From assembly GCA_949361645.1 (NCBI GenBank), contig OX442417.1, positions 17,529,048-17,593,047 on the forward strand: a stretch of DNA of 64,000 nt, given 5' to 3'. Below the pieces are notes generated by a model, which searched no databases, had not been told where the DNA came from, and worked only from the letters and a program-made list of their open reading frames with translations. Shown in pieces: positions 1 to 10,737 of the stretch. The stretch is from Spongilla lacustris. Lineage: Eukaryota > Porifera > Demospongiae > Spongillida > Spongillidae. Position 1 is the first letter of the stretch. Every line of letters starts with the position of its first letter. Position numbers and translations under genes: made by a program.

Positions 1-703
1 ACCTTGCATACCAGAAGGACCTTGCATGAGCCCAGAACAACTTTGCATGGGGCCAGATGAACCTTGTATGAGCCCAGAAGGACCTTGCATGAACCCAGAA
101 GAACCCTGCATGGGCCCAGGTGAACCTAGCATACCAGAACAACTTTGCATGGGGCCAGATGAACCTTGCATGAGCCCAGAAGGACCTTGCATGAGCCCAG
201 AAGGACCTTGCATGAACCCAGAAGAACCCTGCATGGGCCCAGATGAACCTTGCATACCAGAAGGACCTTGCATACCAGAAGGACCTTGCATGAGCCCAGA
301 AAAACTTTGCATGGGGCCAGATGAACCTTGCATGAGCCCAGAAGGACCTTGCATGAGCCCAGAAGGACCTTGCATGAACCCAGAAGAACCCTGCATGGGC
401 CCAGATGAACCTTGCATACCAGAAGGACCTTGCATGAGCCCAGAACAACCTTGCATGGGCCCAGAAGAACCTTGCATGAACCCAGAAGAACCCTGCATGG
501 AACCTTGCATACCAGAAGGACTTTGCATGGGCCCAGATGAACCTTGCATGAGCCCCGAAGAACCTTGGTTGGGCCCAGACGAATCTTGCATGAAGCCAGA
601 AGGACCTTGCATGAACCCAGAAGGACCTTGTATGGGCCCAGAAGTACCTTGCATGGGCCCAGAAGGACTTTGCATAGGCCTGGAAGGATCTAGTGATCCC
701 TGA
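1..703 (+). CDS. C-terminal part of a Cys/Pro/Glu-rich heptad-repeat protein (5' end outside window)
   Basis: The reading frame is open from position 2 to a TGA at 701-703, so the real start probably lies upstream; the first in-window ATG (26) is just one repeat's Met. The DNA is a minisatellite of 21-bp units with some 18-bp variants. It encodes PCM-x-PE-x heptads (for example PCMSPEG, PCMNPEE, PCMGPDE) and hexads PCIPEG. Cys recurs about every seven residues, with Pro at two fixed positions and frequent acidic residues. There is no membrane segment or known domain. Repeat length stays a multiple of three and no stop interrupts about 230 codons, which favours real coding. The last 12-15 residues lose the pattern and a poly(A) signal follows. 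It could be a secreted, cross-linked structural protein (inference) or a non-coding minisatellite that happens to be open. Function unknown. Confidence 0.5.
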   Translation, partial: PCIPEGPCMSPEQLCMGPDEPCMSPEGPCMNPEEPCMGPGEPSIPEQLCMGPDEPCMSPEGPCMSPEGPCMNPEEPCMGPDEPCIPEGPCIPEGPCMSPEKLCMGPDEPCMSPEGPCMSPEGPCMNPEEPCMGPDEPCIPEGPCMSPEQPCMGPEEPCMNPEEPCMEPCIPEGLCMGPDEPCMSPEEPWLGPDESCMKPEGPCMNPEGPCMGPEVPCMGPEGLCIGLEGSSDP

Positions 704-768
704 GAACCGGAAGGTTCTTGCACAGCTCTTTCCAGAGGCAGTGATTCCAATTGATTCTGACTCTATTA

Positions 769-774
769 AATAAA
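769..774 (+). promoter_or_regulatory. AATAAA polyadenylation signal
   Basis: A canonical AATAAA hexamer lies 66 bp after the stop of the heptad-repeat frame. The spacing fits a 3' UTR and supports that frame being the end of a transcribed gene. The hexamer is common in AT-rich DNA, so this is supportive only. Confidence 0.4.
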
Positions 775-895
775 GAACCATGCAGTGCATGTTTTGTACC
801 ATGTAAAAGTATAGGCTAAAAAACTATATTGGCAACTTTTATTTATACATGCATGCAAGCAAGTATAAATACGTGTTAGCAAGTTCATACAAAAG

Positions 896-1553
896 TAGAG
901 GTATCCCCGTTCGCAGCAGCGGATGGATTACATCACAACAATGCGACCAGGAATATAAATTAATGCGCAATTCGCTTGCGTCGTATGATTTTAGCTTAAT
1001 CATTTCTACCTGTCACATTCTGCCAACGACGGCAACGTTTCAATCCTATTTCTATACGAGGCGTTTAACCCAACTGATGTAGATTCTACATGTATTCTCG
1101 CTAGAATATAAAAATAAGGCCAAATAATGTATAGCTTTTAGCGAAATACAAAGTGCAAGGTTAACAACGTTATAGGCGAAATTTAGCGCAAAAGGTCAAA
1201 ACTGTTTTGCATGCTCAAATCGCTCACTAAAACCGCTTAGGGTGAAAGAATCCTGCCTCAGATGCTAATCAAGCTCTTAAGCACAACAAAACCTCCTGTC
1301 TATCTCTGACGTGTATGCATGCGTACCTATTTCTCACAGCGAGTAAAACCCAAAAGCACAATCAACTGCCGCTGCCGGTGAGAAGACTGGCAAATGCACC
1401 TGTTCGATCCTGAAAAACTGTTGTTTTCAAGTACAACTCACGTGAGATATCACATGAAAAATAGGTGAACCCGCATGCTCGAAGACCTGTTTTCGCGTAG
1501 CTGTGATGTAATCCATGCATCCACTGCTGCGAACGGGTCTGGGGCCGAGACTA
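896..1553. mobile_element. MITE-like element with ~35-bp terminal inverted repeats
   Basis: The segment at 904-936 (CCCGTTCGCAGCAG..GGATTACATCAC) is matched by the reverse complement of 1503-1537, with one mismatch and a 4-nt indel (an extra GCAT on the right). Outside the right repeat lies TCTGGGGCCGAGACTA (1538-1553). The left outer end is shorter, beginning TAG at about 896. Both ends begin with TA when read inwards. No transposase is visible, so it is probably non-autonomous. The right tip resembles the tip of the 19488-22216 element. Confidence 0.5.
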
Positions 1554-1717
1554 TGACCCTTACATGTACACTGACGTACGCGTAAATAACTTGTTTACTC
1601 ATACAGTTCGCTTGTATGAATAATATTAGAGTTACCACAGTACCTCCCCGTGGACCACCCCCCATCTTTCACGCATGCGTAATAAAATTAACTTGCACGC
1701 ATGTATGAATAATATCT

Positions 1718-1786
1718 GAGAATATCCCTCCCCAAGCGTAGAGAATATCCCTCCCCAAGCGTAGAGAATATCCCTCCCCAAGCGTA
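1718..1786. repeat. Tandem repeat, 23 bp x 3
   Basis: Three perfect copies of a 23-bp unit beginning GAGAATATCCCTCCCC lie head to tail at 1718, 1741 and 1764. They sit in otherwise unassigned DNA. Confidence 0.95.
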
Positions 1787-3084
1787 GAGATAAAGATCAA
1801 GACTGCTACATGATGCGATATTAAATAGTGGCAACTTTCAAAAATGTCTCGAGGCCGGCTAAAAGTTTCGCAAATCATCGTAAAGGGTTACTTAACTTTT
1901 TACCATACTCTTTGATCATGAGTTCATGCGACAACTCGGCAGGAAGTCGTCCCAAATGTGCCCACTGCCTGCAATGCACTTATACAAATTGTTTTCTCTA
2001 GTCCTGCTGATTCCTGCGTATGTCACCACGCTATAATACAGCTAAAAAAAAACACTCGCCTTTTACTTTTATCAGCAGTTCACACGCGCGCGTGCATGCC
2101 GTTTAGCAAAAAAGCAGATACAAGCACGTCAGTTGATAATTTACTATAGCATTTAAAAAGCGCATGCATGCATGCATGCGCGTGCTATGCAGCGGGTGAA
2201 GCATGCACTATACCGGCCTTTCTTACTCATCTGACCAGTTATTTTCCGAATGGCAATTCATGCATGCACAAACCTTGTTTTTGAAATCTTCATAAGAATG
2301 AAGTAGGTCTTTTAAGGTTTGATAAAAAGCTGCTTCGGCACCATTCTTTTCCATCTTGTTCGCGCAATAATTCAACCTCGTGGTGAACCATGTGATACGT
2401 AAGTGTAATTTTGCTGATCACGTGAAGAGATAAATCCCATGTGATATAATTTCATGCATGTAATTTGTCTAGTAAATTTGACGACAAAGTTGAATGTACG
2501 ATTTTTATGTTTTAACTGTTATCTATTCGCTCGACTATATATGCATTGAGTACTAGGGCGGATATACGATTTTATATTGGAAGAATTTGTTGCTGTCCGC
2601 TGAGGCTCGATACAAAAAGTGTGCATGCCGTCCGCCGATTGGAGGGTGCAGAGAAAATATGTTATCTCTGGTATAGTACTTCAGTGGGGCCCCGTGGTCC
2701 CCCCCCCCCCCCCACACACACACTCACAGTCTCACACAAATAAAAGTATATGCACAAGGTACATGTAAGGGCCTGTGGGGAGAGGGGAGGAGGAATTAAA
2801 CCGCCTAGATCCGCTACTGAGATCAACCGCTTTCAGAATTTCGTTTTATCGAAATAATCACTATTCATATGCAGAAATCGGTTGGAAATCGATTTCCTTT
2901 TTCGCTTTTCCTATAGTCTTGCACCCAGACCTATAATCGTAACTTCTAACTATTACGTCACGCCCGTACTGCATGGACATAAGGTCCACAAAAATCCATG
3001 CATGCGCCATCACCTCATCAAAATGCATAGGGCTGTACAGTGTATTATTTAGTTAGGCGAAGCTAAAAGTGTGTGTGCATGGTT
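1787..3084. other. Unassigned intergenic DNA with simple repeats
   Basis: No credible gene is seen; open frames are under 70 codons and match nothing I recognise. Contents are an alternating GCAT run at 2161-2180 (an extended TGCATGCA palindrome) and a C15 run followed by a CA tract (2699-2724). At about 2803-2818 the reverse strand reads CAGTAGCGGATCTAGG, resembling a hAT-type transposon tip. I could not find its partner. Confidence 0.5.
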
Positions 3085-3107
3085 GGGGGGGGGGGGGGGG
3101 GGGGGGG
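3085..3107. repeat. G23 homopolymer
   Basis: Twenty-three consecutive G, then AGGGGGAG. It can form a G-quadruplex. Length in the assembly is unreliable for a run of this kind. Confidence 0.95.
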
Positions 3108-4826
3108 AGGGGGAGCTTTGCTGCACATGTATAGGTTAATTTTTCCCTCTTAGTATTTTGGTGCCCCTATTGTGCAGCAGCCATAAACCTGAAAAATTGA
3201 TTAGACTTTTTATAGTCAATTAAGTGTTACACACGTTCAGCAAATTTGCTATCGGTTCTTCTTATGAAAAAAAAAAAAAAACAATGTACGAAATATATAA
3301 TACTAGCTGCATGCGATATAATCAGTAATACTTATACAAGTTATACCTGTTAATGTATGTCCTCACTGGGTACAAGGCACCTGTAGAAAACTCTGTATGC
3401 ATCATCTGAAGCCGAAATTTACTCGACTACTACCTGGTATTTTCTGTATGGAATGCGCAATTAGAAAGCTGTTAGCCATTTATAGCAGGATATGTCAGAA
3501 ATTTATTATAAATGTCAGCATATTTGGTCCGCCCCCGCCACAAACGGTCCTACGCAAAGCGCGTGCATTTATAAATGTGAAAGCACATATGTGCATCAGA
3601 ATATACTAGAGAATTGCGTGCAGATGAAAACAAAGACCTGGTCGTCTTTACTTGAGGGGATATTTAGAATACCAACAATGAAAAAAAGAGTCACCACACA
3701 ACCTATATGTTTCACTTTATAATCACCATCAACCTCTGATACATTATTTTGTCCATCTCCTGACATAGATCACCTGCATGCATTAGGTACCCCATGCATC
3801 ACCATGATCAGCTAGCTGCGTCTCTATATCACCTATAAACGATGATCCTATACATTAGCTTTTTCTTAATTCCTATAGCTAGCAATGGATGCAAAATTTA
3901 CTGCAAGACTTCAGTATTCATCGAGAAGCCTAAGCATTCTCCATGCAGAATTTTTTCCTAGGAGACAGGGAACTAAATTCAATCAAAGTGCAATACTTTT
4001 TAAATAAAATTGTTCTTGCTAAACTGATGCGACAAAATAGTAATAATAAATATAAAACTGTACCATGCATGTCGACTACCAATTGAAGGAGAAAGTTATG
4101 TTCCTCTGCATGGCTCTAGATCTGAAAGATGAAGTCCAACACTGCATGGGTATAATGAGGCTGACAACAGAAGATAATAAAGTGATTACTATTAAAGTGC
4201 ATGCATGGTGATCAGATTGTAGATGCTGGTCAGAATCGCGAATGTATATCTTCATATACAAGAGCTTGAAGTGGCTGCACTGGGTATATATGGTCTTCTC
4301 ATATTACATTCCACTCTGTAACTTATATAATGCATGCTTATAGATATAATTATTATATAAATTATTATATAAATACAACCTGGCAAGTAATTTGTGTGGT
4401 CTGCATTAATCACCGGTCTGTATATTAAGAGAAGTATAAGTCATGTCATGCAAATAATTCCATTAAATTTATAGGTGTGCATGTCAAGTCAATAGCTGTG
4501 ATAAGAGAGTTACATGTAGTTAAACCACCATCTGCAGTAGAGGTACATGCACCTTATGGCCACGAAAGGAGAGAAAATACTCTCCGCTGATTAGGACTAT
4601 GCAAGAGGAACATTACTTCAAGGCTGCCCTCGAGCTAGGACCATGTGAGCGGCTTCGAATCCGCTCTCTCCATCTATCGAGCCTGCGTCGTGTATGCATG
4701 TGTGAAACAAACGCCTGCTAACTATATGCATGTGTAAGTTTGCATGCATGCAATTTCAGCTTAGTATAGTTACATTATAAATGATGAAAAATACATGCAT
4801 ATCATTTAGAGGAGGACAGGCACCAA
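3108..4826. other. Unassigned intergenic DNA
   Basis: AT-rich sequence with scattered TGCATGCA sites (about 3777 and 4200). Open frames (3397-3722, 4076-4261) are short, overlapping and unrecognisable. A sequence like a tRNA-gene internal B box (GCTTCGAATCC, about 4652) is present without a full cloverleaf. Confidence 0.4.
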
Positions 4827-4880
4827 TGTCCGGGGAGACATTTTTTCCAGGGGGACAGCCATGCCTCCGACACCGGTATC
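4827..4880. repeat. Fragment of the CCTAGG-palindrome/G-run repeat family
   Basis: TGTCCGGGGAGACATTTTTT, then CCAGGGGGACA and finally TCCGACACCGGTAT. The same order of motifs occurs at 10683-10737, and the TACCGGTGTC end appears inverted at 9145. This copy is a short end fragment lacking the palindromes. Confidence 0.6.
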
Positions 4881-5226
4881 TGGTCTCTATAGTAATATTG
4901 CTAGGACGATGCCGGGTATCATTCAAATTGCATCGGATCTGAGGTTGAAGAAAGAGTGGGGAAAATTACGTTTAATATAGCTAGCGACTTTGTCGTGGAC
5001 GTGGAGTCACATATCAGACACCTTTTTATGACCAGGTGTTTCAAAATGTCGCTATAAAATCCACTTTAATTTTCATAAAAAGGTACACATCTGAACACTG
5101 AACGCGAGGAATGAGTGTTTTAATTCACCAACAGATTCTTTTCCTCTGCATATACCTCACTAGTTAGTGGAAATGGCTTAGCATACATAAATCGACACCT
5201 TTTTAGCATTATGACAAGCATATTTA

Positions 5227-5331
5227 GGCCACTCCAATAAAATTCCTTGCTTCCCATTTCAATAGGACACTCAAGTTATGGGGGCGGGCGGTTCATTTTC
5301 ATTATTCCTTATTCATGGGCGTCCCCAGGAA

Positions 5332-5368
<37 letters not shown>

Positions 5369-6151
5369 TGGCCCCCTCCTTCGGTACTGAAACCCCCCCC
5401 CCCCCCCCCCCCCCATTCTAATTAAAGTGAAAGTATTAACAGTGCAGTGTACTTCGTTTTGCCAAAATGGGCCCAAGTTAATTCAGTATCGCGTACTAAC
5501 GGGCGCGTACTGGGACTGGGGCATATACGCAAAGTGCATTATAATAGGCCGAAAACGGCCAGCAAACCCCCCCCCCCCCCCCCTCTTTCAGAAAAGCTTG
5601 GGACGCCCATGTTATTTGTTATTATTATAAAGAGCAGCCTTTTGAACGGTAGCAAGTGTAATGTATAGTTATACAACCTCTCCTTCCTAGTCCTTTCTTC
5701 TACAGGATCAGGCAATTTTGTACTGATCGTTGAGAGTCCATGAGGACATTTCTTGTTACGTGCTCTTTTTCTCGTACAGAGTATTTAACAAACCTACCAA
5801 ATGACTCAACAACTCGTCCGATTACCAAGTTCAAGTCGACCAAGTCCAGTTTATCCTTGCTAGTGCCCACCTCCACTTTAACTATTATCAATGGCACTAT
5901 CGATGTACTTGGTCGAATAGATTGTTTGAAAAAATGGCGAAAGGAACGTTTTGATTCACTGGCAAATATGCTATATTTCACGGAAGGATTACACACAATC
6001 ACAACTGATACTTTCAAGATAGCCATAATTTTGCTATGTCAATTATTCAACAAATGAAGATGTGATGCAATAATGAACGAAAGCATGCGGTACCTAATAA
6101 TGATGCGATCGGGAAATTGAAAACAAGGAATCTTATAATATTGGAGTGGCC
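5227..6151. mobile_element. TIR element, family 'GGCCACTCCAATA', copy 1
   Basis: The left end (GGCCACTCCAATA, then AATTCCTTG and TTTC) is mirrored by 6110-6151, whose reverse complement reads GGCCACTCCAATA, TTATAAGATTCCTTG and so on. A second, left-truncated copy lies at 16955-17508 and shares the internal GGGCGGGCGGTTCATT block and scattered blocks near 5900-6130. Overlapping open frames on both strands (5700-6057) are internal to this repeat and match nothing known. No transposase is seen, so it is likely non-autonomous. Superfamily unknown. Confidence 0.6.
5332..5414. repeat. G35 and C22 homopolymers in inverted orientation
   Basis: G35 (5332-5366) and C22 (5393-5414) are separated by 26 bp, so the single strand can fold into a pure G:C stem. 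A further C17 run is at 5567-5583. All three are inside the 5227-6151 element. Confidence 0.9.
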
Positions 6152-6161
6152 AAAGCAATAG

Positions 6162-6386
6162 CTAAGATTCCATGCACAATTCATACATTCTTTTTCTTTT
6201 GCTGTTGCACGGGCATGTCAGTATTCTTATCCTATAAAGTGTTCTGAAGTATGATTCTTCCAAGGTCTGTGTCAGTTTTTTACTGCCCAGGCTGTCACAT
6301 AAATACAGCTTTCCTTCTGTGCACACTACTGTAACCCAATGGTAGTGTCCAGTGTAAAAAATGTCAGTGAATAGCTGTAGGGACAT
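6162..6386 (-). pseudogene. Fragment resembling a Ulp1/SENP-type cysteine protease
   Basis: The reverse-strand frame contains GHYHWVTVVC followed after seven residues by LYLCDSL. The pair HWV..V and (Y/C)DS resembles the His and Asp boxes of C48 (Ulp1-like) proteases, which are common in mobile elements of marine invertebrates. About 75 codons remain. The catalytic Gln/Cys box that should follow is not visible, and a TA microsatellite (about 6390-6405) interrupts the upstream side. I read it as a decayed transposon-derived fragment. The match rests on two short motifs, so it is tentative. Confidence 0.4.
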
Positions 6387-6450
6387 AATTATATATATAT
6401 ATATGTAATTATTATACACCATTAATAAACATGCTATGATAAACATGTAG

Positions 6451-7830
6451 TTTTTTTTTTTAGTTGTAATGATTTTAATGATAATACAATAACAGGTATA
6501 ATAATAAACAAAAACACACTAAAACCATAAAAACTACACACCCTAAAAGTCAGTAAAAGAAGGTGAAAAAAGTGTTCCTAGGATGGAGGCAGCATTGCCC
6601 CTCTGCACAGCCACTGAAAGTCGTTGGAGCAGGTAGCTGTAACCTTTTTTGTCACCGGTTGTGGCTGAGAGCCTGTGACCTAGCTCCTTCAGGAAGATCA
6701 GGGAAAGAGGACCAACTACTCCTGATGTTTCAAAGGCAATAGGGGTGAAAAATATACCCGGTTGTCCATCCAAATATGAGTATTTGACCTTTTTCAGGTC
6801 CTCTGCCAGACTGGCAGCAGCACCTGCTGCCACAGTGGACTGTGCCAGGTGAGATGGAGCATAGGTGTCAGAACAGGTGGCATCCCAAACCAAAAGATTC
6901 CTGTTCTTCCATGGAACCATGGTGATACCGTCAGGACGTTTCCCATCTGATTGGTCTAGGCCTGTGGGTTCTAGTCTGGATGGGATGTGGGAGGTGGTCA
7001 GGGCTCGATGGATGATTTCATTTAGGGCAGCATGACGATAATGACGACCAGTACTAAACCGACAGCTGAGACCATGAAGTCCAAACTGGTCAACTGCTGC
7101 ACCACAATGCTGGCAAGAATGTGGGCTGCAAAGAGCTACTCCAAGGCGGAGACCAACTGCCACCCTAATCGTCTCATTGTCCATTCTTAGGCCCAGTGAA
7201 GAGTTAGGGACAGCATGAAGCCAGGCGCCAGACTCCTTCCTGGAGACAGCCAGTAGGCGAGCTCTAGTGACGGCATCAGAGGCTTGGTGCAGAGACTACC
7301 TCTACTCTTGGAGTGTCCCATGCCTTTTGGGAAAAAGTTGCTTTTTCCTGAGAAGGAGATTATTGATGGCCCTGTGACCACACAGAGATAGCTGTGTCCT
7401 TGTGAAGCAGGTCTGTGGAAAGGAGATGTGGTGGTAGGATCTTGTTGACAAGGTCCTGAGCGCTGTGCAAAGAAGCCAGGAAAGCTGATAGTGCTAACTG
7501 TACAGCACTCCGAATGCCAAGGCCCCCAAAACGAACAGGAAGTGTGGCCTGTATCCAGGCTGCTTCACCAAGGCAGATGTTTGTGATGGAACAAAGAATT
7601 TTTCAAAGTTCATCATCATAAGATTGCAGAGTGGGTGACAGAAAACAGGATGATGTCCGTAGAAGGTACAATAGCTTTGGGATGGCAAAAGCATTGCGGA
7701 GTAGGAGGATTGCATCATGTGAGAAAATGTGCTGCAATCTCTCACCCATTAAACTTAGTAGCCCTGTCTTCTTAGAGATTGTGGCAGAGATTGAACTGAT
7801 ATCACCAAATGGGGATCCCAGTATTTATTA
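6451..7830 (-). mobile_element. 5'-truncated non-LTR retrotransposon (LINE) with 3' A tail
   Basis: The element reads on the reverse strand. From 7830 to about 7440, interrupted frames carry sequence typical of the end of a reverse transcriptase and its thumb (LLLRNAFAIPKLLYLLRTS; ATLPVRFGGLGIRSAV). From about 7290 to 6543 a CCHC plus restriction-like endonuclease tail follows. A run of T on the plus strand at about 6450-6461 is a poly(A) tail at the expected 3' end. The catalytic RT half is missing, so this is a typical 5'-truncated insertion. At least two frame breaks separate the RT part from the tail, and a stop lies just upstream of about 7293. The polypurine tract begins about 25 bp beyond its 5' end. 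Confidence 0.7.
6543..7184 (-). pseudogene. LINE C-terminal CCHC / restriction-like endonuclease domain
   Basis: This is 213 codons from an internal Met; homology-like sequence continues in frame upstream to about 7293, so the Met is not a true start. Visible motifs are a zinc-binding cluster CQHC-x9-H-x3-C (around residues 23-40), then KRPDG and, 15 residues after its Asp, VWDATCSD. These match the (K/R)PD...D signature of the PD-(D/E)xK endonuclease found at the C-terminus of R2/NeSL-type elements. In that family the domain nicks the target site for target-primed reverse transcription. The domain looks intact, but the upstream RT is truncated, so it cannot act in cis. Confidence 0.65.
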
Positions 7831-7855
7831 AGTACATTCACAATACTTCTTTAAA

Positions 7856-9063
7856 GACAACAGGGAGGGAAGGAGGGAGAAATAAGAAGGGGGAGAGGCA
7901 ATAAGTGGGAGGGAGGGAGAAGGAAGGGAGAAGAGAAGGAAATCGAAAGAGGGCGAGAGGGAAGGGAGATGTGTGGGAGGAGGGGGAGAGGGGAGGAGGG
8001 GGAGGGAGTGAGGGGAGGTAGGTGGGAAGAGGGACAGTGGGGAGGGAGTGAGGAGGGGGAGGGAGAGGGATGAAGGGAAGGAGGGGAGAGAAAGGGGAGG
8101 GAGGAGGGGGGAGAAAGGGGAGGAAGGAGGGAGTAAGAAATGGGAGGGAGGAGGGGGAGAGAAATTGGAGGGAGTAGGGGAGAGAAAGGGGAAAAAGGGA
8201 GGGAGGAGGGGGAGTGAGGGAGGGGTAGAGAGAGAGGGGTAGAGAGGGAGAGGGAGAGATGGGGAGAGGGGTGAGAGGGTGAGAGGGTGAGAGATTGAGA
8301 GGGAGAGGGAGGGATGGAGGGGGAGGGAAAGAGGGGAGGGATGGAAGGAGAGGGAGAGGGGAGGGATGGAGGGGGAGGGAGAGAGAGGGGAGGGATGGAA
8401 GGAGAGGGGAGAGACAGAGGGAGGGAGGAAGAAGAGGGAGGTGGAGGGAGAGGGGAGGGAGATGGGAGAGATGGAGGAGGAGGGAGAGAGAGGAGAGGGA
8501 TGGAAGGAGAGGGAGGGAGAGGGGAGGGATAGAGGGGTAGGGAGAGAGGGGGGATGGAAGGAGAGGGAGGGGTAGAGAGGGTAAGGGAGAGATGGGGAGA
8601 GGGGTGGGAGGGTGAGAGGGTGAGAGATTGAGAGGGAGAGGGAGAGGGAGGGAGGGAGGGGGAGGGAGAGAGGGGAGGGATGGAAGGAGAGGGAGAGGGA
8701 GGGATGGTGGGGGAGGGATGGTGGGGGAGGGATGGTGGGGGAGGGAGAGAGACAGAGGGGAGGGAGGTGGAGGGAGAGGGGAGGGATTGAAGGAGAGGGA
8801 GGGAGATGGGAGGGATGGATGGGGAGGGAGAGAGAGGAGAGGGATGGAAGGAGAGGGAGGGAGATGGGAGGGATAGAGGGTAGGGAGAGAGGGAGAGGGA
8901 TGGAAGGAGTGGGAGATGGAGGGAGAGGGATGGAGGGGGAGGGGTGGGGAGGGATGGAGGGGGAAGGATAGGGGTGGGATAGAGGGGAGGCAGAGGGAGA
9001 GGGAGGGATGGAGGGGAGGGAGAGGGGAGAGATGTGGGGGAGAGGGAGAAGAGAGGGAGGCAG
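7856..9063. repeat. 1.2-kb polypurine (GGGAGA-type) tract
   Basis: The plus strand is almost pure purine, built from GGGAGAGGGA/GGGATGGA-like words with imperfect higher periodicity: blocks of roughly 280-340 bp around GGGTGAGAGGGTGAGAGATT recur near 8270 and 8610. The reverse strand gives long Pro/Ser/Leu-rich open frames (over 400 codons in two frames), which are composition artefacts. Such mirror-like purine tracts can form triplex (H-DNA) and G-quadruplex structures. Confidence 0.9.
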
Positions 9064-9144
9064 AACTGATACTGTACATGTTGTGATGAACTTCCGCAAG
9101 GTTTAAGGCTATCGGCTTTCTATTTACAATTGCAGCACTTCATA

Positions 9145-9311
9145 CTACCGGTGTCATAGTATATACTGTCCCCCCGGACAATATAGCCTAGGCTGTATTG
9201 TCCCCCACGGACAATATACCCTAGCATATAATGTCCCCCCCCCCCCCCCCCCCCCCCCCCTCCCTGGTGAAACTGTCCCCCCACCCGGACACTATAACCT
9301 AGGGTATATCC
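9145..9311. repeat. CCTAGG-palindrome/G-run repeat, copy 2 (inverted)
   Basis: Three ~28-bp palindromes (9176-9203, 9209-9236, 9287-9311) have half-site GGACAATATA and meet at CCTAGG or a variant. They are separated by C-runs, including C26 at 9235-9260. The outer end reads TACCGGTGTC, the inverse of the end of copy 3. No coding content. Confidence 0.75.
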
Positions 9312-9319
9312 CCAGCCTC

Positions 9320-10548
9320 TGAGCATTATATAAACACCAGCCTAACATATACCATGCGTAATGGTAATTTGATTTCAGTGCTTAAGGATATGGTCCTTGT
9401 CACCAAGCACCAAACTCAAAAGCAACAAAATCGCCAATGCAAACACATCACAGTCATTAGAACCTTTTTGCCTTTGAACACGCATAAGCCTCAGAATTAG
9501 TCAGTGGAGTACAGGCGAGTGATGCTGCTTGTTCCTTCGCTCTGGTGGGTAGGTCCTTTCAATGACTGTTGGATCAGTACATGTAGGATTTGTATGCATT
9601 CCTAGCTGTCGTTCCACACAAAAGGTTAACACTAGTGCGGTAACTTGCAGACCATAAACACTTTGGAGAAGCTTCTGTCCAGCATTATACTGATATGCTA
9701 TCTGTAATGCATGCATTTGCAACCAACCAGTGCTTCATAATCATATCTTAACAAGTTCAGGTATGGTAGCCAGTGCATGAGATAAAGGGTCCACATATTG
9801 TCTTTTGAATCATATAGGGGGCCAAATTAATTTGCATGTGACATTCATGCTACCATATTCTTGCTTGGCCATAAACAGAATCAGTGTCATTTAATAATAC
9901 CTTTATACGCAAAAAAAATATGTAATTGCAATTCTACCTGGTTCCGCACTTGTGGCGAGCAGCATCATTGTTTGAAAATTTGGTGTCATTAGCTCGCTGG
10001 TAGGTATCACAAGATTTCAAACTGACGTATATCATCAAGCATATCTTCCAGAAAAATCTCGAGGTAACCTTCTCCAGAGTTTTGTCCCTCCCCAAATGCA
10101 AACATAATTATCAGCAGTTTAATAGTAAAACAGGATCTATTATCAACCGTGCTTTGCGTTGCAAATACAGTTACAGTGTACAGTTTCTAATGGTTCTTTT
10201 CTAGAATAGCCGCCATTCTAGTGACTGCTCCAACATATCACCGCGATGCTTACCTTCAGCAGATGCATGACAGCTAGCGCTTGCGATGACGCTCTTCTTC
10301 TGCTGTTATTACTCTCTTCCATCGCCGTTCTTCCGCCGAAACCGAAGAGGCAGAATAATATAAAGGACTCGCGATCGAAAGTTAAGTTTCGCTTTTCTTC
10401 TGAATGATCGCTTTTGGTCTTTGGAAAACTCAGTTGGATAACTACCATGCAAGAGTACAACCAACTAGGCTATATTGACCACCTCCCACCCTTCTCCCAT
10501 TTTGGAACCCCACCCCCACTTCCGCCCCCTTTGCTGTGCGACTATACT
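9320..10548. other. Unassigned DNA between two inverted repeat copies
   Basis: About 1.2 kb between copies 2 and 3 of the palindrome/G-run family. Open frames at 9501-9722 and 10218-10460 (reverse) are short and unrecognised. The inverted flanking copies could make this the interior of one larger element, but I see no transposase. Confidence 0.4.
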
Positions 10549-10737
10549 ATGGGGGGGGACAATATACCCTAGGTTATAGTGTCCGGGGAGGGGGACAGTA
10601 TACAACCAGGGGGGGGGGGGGGGGGGGGGGACAATATATCCTAGGGTATATTGTCCGGGGGACAATATAACTAAGGGTATATTGTCCGGGGGGGACACTT
10701 TTTCCAGGGGGACATTATATCCTCCGACACCGGTATT
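10549..10737. repeat. CCTAGG-palindrome/G-run repeat, copy 3
   Basis: Palindromes lie at 10557-10584, 10629-10656 and 10660-10687, again with half-site GGACAATATA around CCTAGG, separated by G-runs including G22 (10609-10630). The end is CAGGGGGACATTATATCC, then TCCGACACCGGTAT, as at 4864-4880. Copy 2 is the same structure in the opposite orientation. Confidence 0.75.

Noticed and set aside
2684..2818. Small hAT-like MITE between CAGTGGGG and CCGCTACTG
   Set aside because: The ends match only weakly and no 8-bp target duplication is present.
4652..4672. tRNA-like B box (GCTTCGAATCC)
   Set aside because: No A box at proper distance, no acceptor-stem pairing and the T stem does not pair in 5+7+5 geometry.
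5700..6057. Overlapping 105-108-codon frames on both strands
   Set aside because: Inside a repeat, no known domain, and the other family copy does not keep the frames.
7828..9099. 423- and 413-codon Pro/Ser/Leu-rich frames on the reverse strand
   Set aside because: Both frames of a polypyrimidine strand are open by composition; there is no domain or start context.
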